Source: Nansenia antarctica (lineage: Eukaryota > Chordata > Actinopteri > Argentiniformes > Microstomatidae). Taken from it: DNA of 64,000 nt. Positions 57,701 through 64,000 of this stretch are shown piece by piece. The position numbers and the translations under genes were made by a program. Each line of letters begins with the position of its first letter. Within the stretch, counting starts at the first letter, position 1. The DNA lies in the NCBI GenBank assembly GCA_963989245.1, contig OZ022342.1, forward strand, positions 42,340,479-42,404,478, given 5' to 3'. The notes beneath the pieces were generated by a model. The model was not told where the DNA came from, did no database searches, and saw only the letters and a program-made list of their open reading frames with translations.

Positions 57701-58214
57701 CTCTGTCCCTCCTCTGACTCTGTTGCAGTGTCGCCTCCCTCTCCTCCTCTTCGTCCTGCTTTTGCTTATCAAGTTGTTGAATGAGTTTGGCTTCTTTGAT
57801 TCGCTTCTTATGCTCTTTACCTGTGTCAATCAGAAACAAATCAATGACAGGTCGTAATGCGAGGAGAAGCTTGTTGGGGGGGGTTGAGAGCTGTGCACAT
57901 GGCTACTACTACCAGTATTACCGATCAGCAACAGCGAGATATATAAACAACAGCCATAACGACAAACAAGACGATCACACCATGTTGGAGCTGATACTCA
58001 CGCTCCGCTTTCCGCTTCTTCCAGTCGACCTTATCCTCGCCCTGTGAAAAGAATGAAAGAAAAGCGTGTTTTGTTAAGAACTGATTCAATTTCAACATAC
58101 CAACCACAAACTGTCATTCATGGAATGACAATGGACTCGGAAAGTTAAACGTTTTCCGTTAAATACCTGAGAAGGGTCAACTTTAGGCTTCTTCGAAGCA
58201 ATGCTGTCCGACAT
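54768..58214 (-). CDS. spout1: SPOUT1 (C9orf114/CENP-32), SPOUT-fold RNA methyltransferase, 12 exons
   Basis: Minus-strand exons are 58214-58167, 58041-58002, 57820-57701, 57607-57448, 57315-57226, 57128-57079, 56964-56834, 56744-56672, 56290-56192, 56108-56006, 55750-55603 and 54845-54768. They join in frame to 379 aa (human 376). A charged coiled-coil-like N-terminus is followed by PYTVSVAIPGSVLDNAQSTE, LAGQIARACAVFCVDEIVVF, WFFPKHQDLQYAGLLNPLDG and DEESEYREGVVLDRP. The knotted C-terminal part carries HLLVVFGGLQGLESS, LFDLYLNTCPNQGSRTIRTE and AILISMSGL. SPOUT1 is implicated in 28S rRNA methylation and in spindle/kinetochore organisation. Introns contain a SINE (54925-55045) and a perfect small foldback (55781-55875). 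Confidence 0.94.
54925..55045 (+). mobile_element. tRNA-derived SINE with L2-type tail
   Basis: CTAATCTAGTCCTCTGTGGC..GTTGTGGGTTTGATTCCCGC is the tRNA-like head (B box GGTTTGATTCC). GTAGGTCACTTTGGATAAAA is the tail shared with the other SINE family here. It lies in the last spout1 intron, opposite to the gene. Confidence 0.75.
55781..55875. mobile_element. 95-bp foldback MITE in spout1 intron 10
   Basis: GGGGGGTATTCCATCAACGT + CGCTAAAGGAAAA pairs with TTTTCCTTTAGCGACATTGATGGAATACCCCCC; one mismatch is visible over 33 bp. The loop is about 30 bp. A CCAGG-like flank occurs on both sides. Confidence 0.8.
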
Positions 58215-58834
58215 CTCTGCATGCGAGACACAAACACAACGTGGACGATGTACTTCCGGTTAATTGAAAAACATTTTAAAATTATTATTATTTATTTATT
58301 TAAGTCGCATATCAGCAACTCTGCATTATTATTATTATTATTATTATTATTATAATACTCAAGAATATCCACATACTTCTATTACGTGACACTATCCCAT
58401 CACATGTCATTTTGTCCAAGGATAATGATGACGTTGTTGTTTTGGTGAACAATATACAGTGCCCCTCCAGAAGAGACAGCTACACTGATTCCCCCTTTTA
58501 ATTACAATCAAATAGTTAGACTGTGGCTGTGTTCGGAATAGCAAACTAGCATACTACTCATACTAGATATGACGTAGATTTCGAGTATGCAGTGCGTTCA
58601 CACTGTACAGTATGCGAGATTTGAGTATGCGAGAAATTTAGTATGCGAGCAATATTTCCGGGATAATTTAATAATGTTACGACTGTACACTTTTGGCGTA
58701 CTGGATCCCCAAAATGCATTTCGCGTCCAGGGTTGGGTCCAGGGTTGCCAGATGGGGCGAGTTACCGCCGAATGGGCTACTTGATTTTGAGGTTATAGAA
58801 AGTTTAGGCTGTAAATTGTCAATCTACTAATAAC
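58215..58834. other. spout1 upstream interval
   Basis: Presumptive spout1 promoter, with an ETS-like CTTCCGG motif near 58252-58258. An (ATT)n run at about 58326-58352 and a repeat-like stretch with TAGTATGCGAG motifs (58560-58660) follow. No gene is seen. Confidence 0.4.
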
Positions 58835-58960
58835 ATCGTGGGAGATAGCTGTGTGATTATTCTCACGGAGACCTGGCTAAATGACACTATCTTGGACTCC
58901 GCGGTAGGCCTGGAAGGAAGGACTCTACACCAGGCGGACCGGACTCTGCAATCTAACTAA
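58835..58960 (+). mobile_element. LINE apurinic endonuclease fragment
   Basis: The plus-strand frame reads VILTETWLNDTILDSAVGLE and GRTLHQADRTL. TETWLND is the conserved endonuclease motif of L2/CR1-like non-LTR retrotransposons. About 35 codons remain, ending in a stop after the fragment. Confidence 0.7.
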
Positions 58961-59040
58961 AAAAAAGGCCCAACCCAGGAGAAATTGCAATAGTAATGTT
59001 TCATAGTTTTTATTGTTCCTAATACCCTCCTGCATCATAT

Positions 59041-59399
59041 TGTCGTGTTTTGTCCGTCTGATGTGCGTGGGTATAATGACTCACACGACAAGGGATTCTC
59101 CGTTTCTGGTTCTTTAGTGAACTTCTTCAAAACACAATACACAATACAAGATACAACTAATTGTGTCCCAGATGGCAGGTTAATAGATGACGGGAAAACT
59201 AGCTCTGGCACAGAACAGCAGCTTTGCTGTCCATACCGATGAGCGTTGTTCCCTTTTCTGACTGTTTACGTAACCAAGGTAACGAGCTATCTCTCTCTCT
59301 CTGGGTGATCATGTGACATACAGTAACCAATCAACAATAACGGTAACATAAACACAACAACAACAACAGGGAAAGCCACCCATGGTGGACTGTCTCACA
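59041..59399 (-). repeat. Putative 3' LTR of the Gypsy element
   Basis: It starts TGTGAGACAG on the element strand, directly after a purine tract (CTTGGAGGGGGATAG, plus-strand 59400-59414), and ends AAAACACGACA, giving TG...CA ends. The 5' LTR lies outside the window, so the length of 359 bp is not confirmed by comparison. No convincing AATAAA lies inside. Confidence 0.6.
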
Positions 59400-59694
59400 C
59401 TATCCCCCTCCAAGAGTACTGAGTCCCTTCAGTACAGGTGACTTAACATTAACATGTCTAGGAATAGAACAGTTGACTCAATGAACATGTCTAAATTATT
59501 TGATTACTTACATCACATTCTTTGCAAACTCGTAGGCCCTATAGCTAAACAGCAGTGAAACAATTAAAACACTTAACTACTTGTAAACAGTTTTTACAGT
59601 AAAACATTTTTCTTTTTTTTTTTCTTTATAATGCAAAACTTCTTGGATGAAGTAACCAATCTGCCGATAAACTAAACAGTCTCTCTTTCAATAA

Positions 59695-62600
59695 CTAGTT
59701 CCTGAATCTCTCTGGCTTATTAACCATGCGTCCCTTAGATGTTTTAACAGTATTTTTTGGAGTGTCCTCTTGTCTTTTTTCCTGCTGACACCTTGGAGCT
59801 TTGAGATTAGGTTTCTCCTCTTGATCACATGACTCTCGAGAAGCTCCTTCCCCTGCTGGATCTTTATCATTGTCTTTCTGTAGTGGCAGCTCTGGTACCA
59901 ACGGGACATCCTCTTCAGGTAGCTGTGTAGCTGGGTCTTGGCACTGCTGCAGCACTTGACTCCTTTGACGTTTTATCCCAGCAGGGACCACCTCACTATT
60001 GTATGGTTTAAGCCGATCATGGTGCATTATCTTTCTGCGCTTCAACCCTTGAATATCGTAGAGGACAGGACCACGGCATCCAGCCACAATCAAGGGGCCC
60101 TTCCAAGGTGCTTGAAGCTTGGGGCTTAATCCCTTCTTTTTCGAGTCATCCTTTACATACACCAAATCTCCAACGCTGTAAGAATGTTCTCGTGCTCGGA
60201 CATCATACATCTTCTTCTGACGTTCTTGTGCAGTGCGGAGGTGCTCCCTCGCTGTGCTTTGTGCCTCCTTAAGTCCTTCTCCCAGGTTATGAAGGAAATC
60301 TGCTACCTCCATTCGGTCAGATTTGAGTTCTGCAGCCCCAGACTGGATATCCTGTGGTTGATGAACTTCTCGGCCAAACATGAGCCTGTTAGGTGTGAAC
60401 CCTGTGATTGCATGGCGTGAGCTGCGGTAGGCTGAGGTGAGTAGTGACAGATGCTCATCCCAGTTCTTTTGGTTCTGGTCCACGTAGCACCGGATCATCT
60501 GGAGTAAAGTTCTGTTGAACCTTTCCACCTGTCCGTTAGAGGCAGGGTGGTAGGGGGTGGTCCTTGTCTTTGTGATCTGTAGGAGCTTGCATACATTCTG
60601 GAACAGGGAACTCTCAAAATTGCGACCTTGGTCAGTGTGCAACTCGAGGGGGGCTCCAAATCGGGCGATAAAGTCATACACAAGCCTCCTTGCTGTTGTT
60701 TCCGCCCCTTGGTCAGGAACAGCAAAGGCTTCGACCCATCGAGTAAACTGGTCAATTATGACGAGAATGTACTTGTTTCCAGAGCTGGATACAGGGAATG
60801 GCCCGAGGATGTCTACGTGGAGACGGTCCAAAGGTGCTCCAGCTTGGTAGCTTTGCAACTTGGCTCGTTTCACTGGTCCCGTAGTTTTGCATGCATTGCA
60901 GTGCTGGCATCTCTTCACAAACAGATGGACTTCTTCACCCATTCCATACCAGTGATAGCTCTGGCGTAAGCGCTCCAGTGTTTTTGCTTCCCCAAGATGA
61001 CCAGATTGAGGAGGATTATGGCAAGCCTGCAGGACCTCTCTTTGCATGGAAGCTGGAACTAATAGCAACACGGTTGGTTGTTGGGCTCCTACTCTCTCCC
61101 AGGAGTAGTAGAGAACTCCTTGCTGCAGCATGACCTGAGGCCAGCAGAGCCAGAACTTCCTCACTGCAGGGTTCTCAAGCATCACCTGATCTTTAGTAGG
61201 GAGTGTTCCTGATTCTTTCCATGTGTGGAGGGTGGAGAGGACAGGATCAGCTTTCTGAAGTTTGGCAAGCTCTTCCAATCTGACTGACTGCAGCCAGTTA
61301 ACTACTGGAGTCTCCAGCATGGTTGTATGTGGTGGATCTGTTTCCATCGACTGAGTGTTATCACCACTGGTCTCACCAGACTCAATACTCCTAACTGCCA
61401 GCGGCACAACATCATCAACATCGTCTTCAAATCTTGTCCACTGCTCATGAAGTCTTCGGCAGTACTTACATCCTTGACATGGTAGATCAGACAAGTTCTT
61501 TCCAGCTTGGTAACAGTCACATTTGTCTGAATGTTCTCTGGTTTGCCTTGACATGGCATCATCATTGCAGTGTTGCCGGCCCGCTCGATGCTCTATGTCA
61601 AAGTCATATTGGCTCAACTCTTCCAGCCAGCGAGCCAACTGACCTTCAGGGTTTTTGAACCGAAACAGCCAGGTGAGACTGCCATGATCTGTTCGTAGCA
61701 GAAACTTCTTGCCCAGTAGGTAGTGGCGGAACTGACGAGTGTAGCGGACGACAGCAAGTAACTCACGTCTGGTAACACAGTACCTCTGCTGAGCTGGTGT
61801 AAGATGGCTGCTGGCGTATGTTAGGACTCGCTCTTCTCCCCACTGGAGTTGTGACAGAACAGCTCCAATACTGTGGTTCGAGGCATCAGTGTCTAGAATG
61901 TACTTGCCTCCAACAGTGGGGTATCCCAGCACTGGTGTAGTTGTCAGTTTTTCTTTCAGCTTTGTAAAAGCATCTTGGTGCTCATTTGTCCACAGGAATG
62001 TAGCCCCCTTCTTTGAAAGGCTGTGGAGAGGGCTTGCCAGTTCTGCAAAAGCTGGAACAAACTTGCGGTAGTAGTTACACAGTCCAAGAAAAGCTTGCAG
62101 CTCCTTCAGGTTGTTGGGTGGCTCCCAGCGCTGTACATCCTTGACCAGAGCTGGGTTTGGACAGATCCCATCTCCACTCACAATGTGGCCCAGGAAGAGA
62201 ACTTCCTCTTGAAGCAAGTGACATTTAGAAGGCTTCAGCTTCAACCCATAGCTGTGGAGACACTTGAAGACCTGTGCGAGCCGGTCCAGGCTTTCATCCA
62301 CTCCCCTGCCAATGACAATGACGTCGTCAAGGTAGATCAGCAATGTTTCCCATTGGAGTCCCCTGAGGACGAGCTCCATTGCCCTCTGAAAGGTGCTTGG
62401 GGCATTGCAGAGCCCAAATGGCATGCGGGTGTATTCATAGAGGCCCCATTTGGTGATGAATGCTGTCTTCCCGCGGTCTTGGTCATCCACTGCTATCTGC
62501 CAATAGCCAGACTGAAGGTCAAGTGTTGAGAACATTGTAGCTTCCCCAAGAACATCAAGACACTCTTCAATCTTGGGCAAAGGATATGCGTCCTTTACCA

Positions 62601-64000
62601 TCAGACTGTTCAAGCCGCGGTAATCTATGCACCACCGTACTCCTCCATCCTTCTTGCGTACTAAGACGACCGGAGAGGCCCACTCCGATGATGATGGTGT
62701 AACGACACCGGCTTTAAGCATGTCTTGAAGATGTGTTTGCTCTTCACTTTGAAATCCAAGAGGTGCCCTTCTCACTCGCTGGCGCACAGGCTTAGCCGAT
62801 CCTGTGTCAATCTTGTGTGTGACAGCAGACATGTAACCCAGGTCGGAATCACTTTTGGCAAAGAGGGATTGGTAGGTCACTAGCAGTTGGATAAATTGTT
62901 CTTGTTGCTCCTCACTGAGTGCCTCACTAGTAGCACCAACCAGGCTTTGGAGATGTTCATGTATCTCAGAGATTGCTGCTACTCTTCCAAACACCAGTGA
63001 TGGCACACTCTCTGACTCTCCCTCTATGATGGGCTCTACACTTTGCTCAGGTGAACATGATGGCTCCTCAGGATAAGCTTCAACTAAGAGTCCAAGGCAT
63101 GCTCCTCTTGGCAGGGCCGCTTTGCTGGTCGAGAAGTTGCATAGCCGGACTGGCACCCGCTTCTCCATAGTGGTAACAACACTCCCGGAGACTACATTTT
63201 CTGTGATGTTCAAAGGCTCTAGTACAGCTGGAACACCTGGCCTTGGTTCTTCCACCTCGACCCAGACCACACATTCAGATGTAGGTGGTATGGTGGTGGT
63301 CTCTCCTAGGGTCACTCTGGCAACATGATAGTCTGATCCATCCCCTCGTACTATTTTGGAGGGCACAAGTTCGTTACCGATGAACACCTTACCACGGGTG
63401 TGGATGACAACATCATGAGTCTTCATCAGATCCAATCCTATGAGGACAGAGTCACGTATGGGGGCTACGTGTACGTCCCAGTCGATTGTTTTGGCTGCAA
63501 TTTTAAAGGTGACGTTCAGTCCACGTTTTGCTTCCATGCCATCTCCAACTCCCGCATTTAGAAGGTAGGTCTTACGTAGGCTTGTCGGATCACCTCCAGA
63601 GAAACTCCTATACAGCTCCTCTGAGATTACTGTTGTCTGGGCTCCCGTGTCCACCACAGCCTGTGTTGGAATGCCGTTTACTGTCACCGGAATCTGTAGA
63701 CTCTCACCCTTGTTTTTGGTGCAGCCAATCTGTAGCCCTTGTGGTTTGTGATCTGCATGTAGTCTCCCTTCTGACTGCCCCCGTTGGTCTGGGCCTTTGT
63801 CACCGCGGTTACGTGCAGCTGTTGGGCTCGGCGATCTACTGCAGTCCCTCCTGAAGTGTCCTTGTTCTCCACATTTATAACATGGGCCAGCTGCTCCCCG
63901 GATTGGGCTTGGTGACTGGGAGCGCATCCGGCCGGGCTGCACCTGATAATGGTTCTGTGTCCTCTCTAGTGACAGGGGACGTTGTGTTGTTGCTCTAGTT
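59695..64000 (-). mobile_element. Ty3/Gypsy LTR retrotransposon polyprotein (gag end + pol), open to window edge
   Basis: One uninterrupted minus-strand frame runs from the right edge to the stop at 59692-59694 (1,415 codons from 63942, and open upstream of that, so gag continues off the window). Numbering from 63942: CCHC knuckle CYKCGEQGHFRRDC at 21-34; aspartic protease VDTGAQTTV with DTGA at 98-101; reverse transcriptase with VRWCIDYRGLN and YLDD at 537-540; RNase H (DTDASNHSIGAVLSQ); integrase zinc finger (H-H-C-C, ending CQHCNACK) and catalytic core (HVDILGPFP; HTDQGRNFES; YHPASNGQVERFNRT); and a C-terminal GPY/F-like PWKGPLIV. The PR-RT-RH-IN order is that of Ty3/Gypsy. No chromodomain and no envelope ORF are visible. 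All catalytic residues I can check are present and there are no stops, so the copy is young. It lies about 0.8 kb upstream of the spout1 start. Confidence 0.92.

Overview
The window is vertebrate nuclear DNA, almost certainly from a ray-finned fish. It has large intron-split genes with GT/AG junctions, intron-encoded C/D snoRNAs, tRNA-derived SINEs, L2-, RTE/I- and L1/Tx1-like LINEs, Tc1/mariner and hAT elements, a Ty3/Gypsy element, and many minisatellites and CA/TG arrays. Eight protein-coding genes can be rebuilt exon by exon from the sequence, and every one joins in frame. The species cannot be named from sequence alone.

Gene layout, left to right: c9orf78 (+, 1822-8074); med22 (-, 9166-12347); rpl7a (+, 12731-16332); surf1 (-, 17904-20077); surf6 (+, 20466-22095); kyat1 (+, 23039-29734); a gene-free, repeat-packed stretch (about 29.7-48.6 kb); st6galnac6 (+, 48632-51684); spout1 (-, 54768-58214); then a Ty3/Gypsy LTR retrotransposon (-, 59041 to beyond the right edge). 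Most of these genes lie on human 9q34. med22-rpl7a-surf1-surf6 is a fish version of the Surfeit housekeeping cluster: med22/rpl7a and surf1/surf6 are divergent pairs sharing short upstream intervals, and c9orf78/med22 and rpl7a/surf1 are tail to tail.

rpl7a is a dense RNA-gene host. Six of its seven introns each carry one C/D-box snoRNA: two U24 (SNORD24)-like and four U36 (SNORD36)-like copies. Intron 3 also holds an unexplained long-stem hairpin. The protein genes are largely unrelated in pathway: splicing/heterochromatin-linked C9orf78, Mediator, the large ribosomal subunit, cytochrome c oxidase assembly, nucleolar ribosome biogenesis, tryptophan/kynurenine metabolism, ganglioside sialylation, and a SPOUT-fold RNA methyltransferase. 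They are linked by housekeeping synteny rather than by an operon-like logic.

The most unusual structure is in kyat1 intron 6. A 34-bp unit spanning the last 16 bases of exon 6 and its 5' splice site is tandemly repeated 11 times, giving 11 identical candidate donors, and is followed by a 1.3-kb 27-bp-unit minisatellite. Other points of interest are a SINE lodged between the last rpl7a snoRNA and its acceptor, a hAT element with perfect 8-bp target duplications nested in a larger inverted-repeat element, large foldback elements, a possible ISL2EU-like relic (THAP-like and YqaJ-like fragments), and a Gypsy pol open over more than 1,400 codons.
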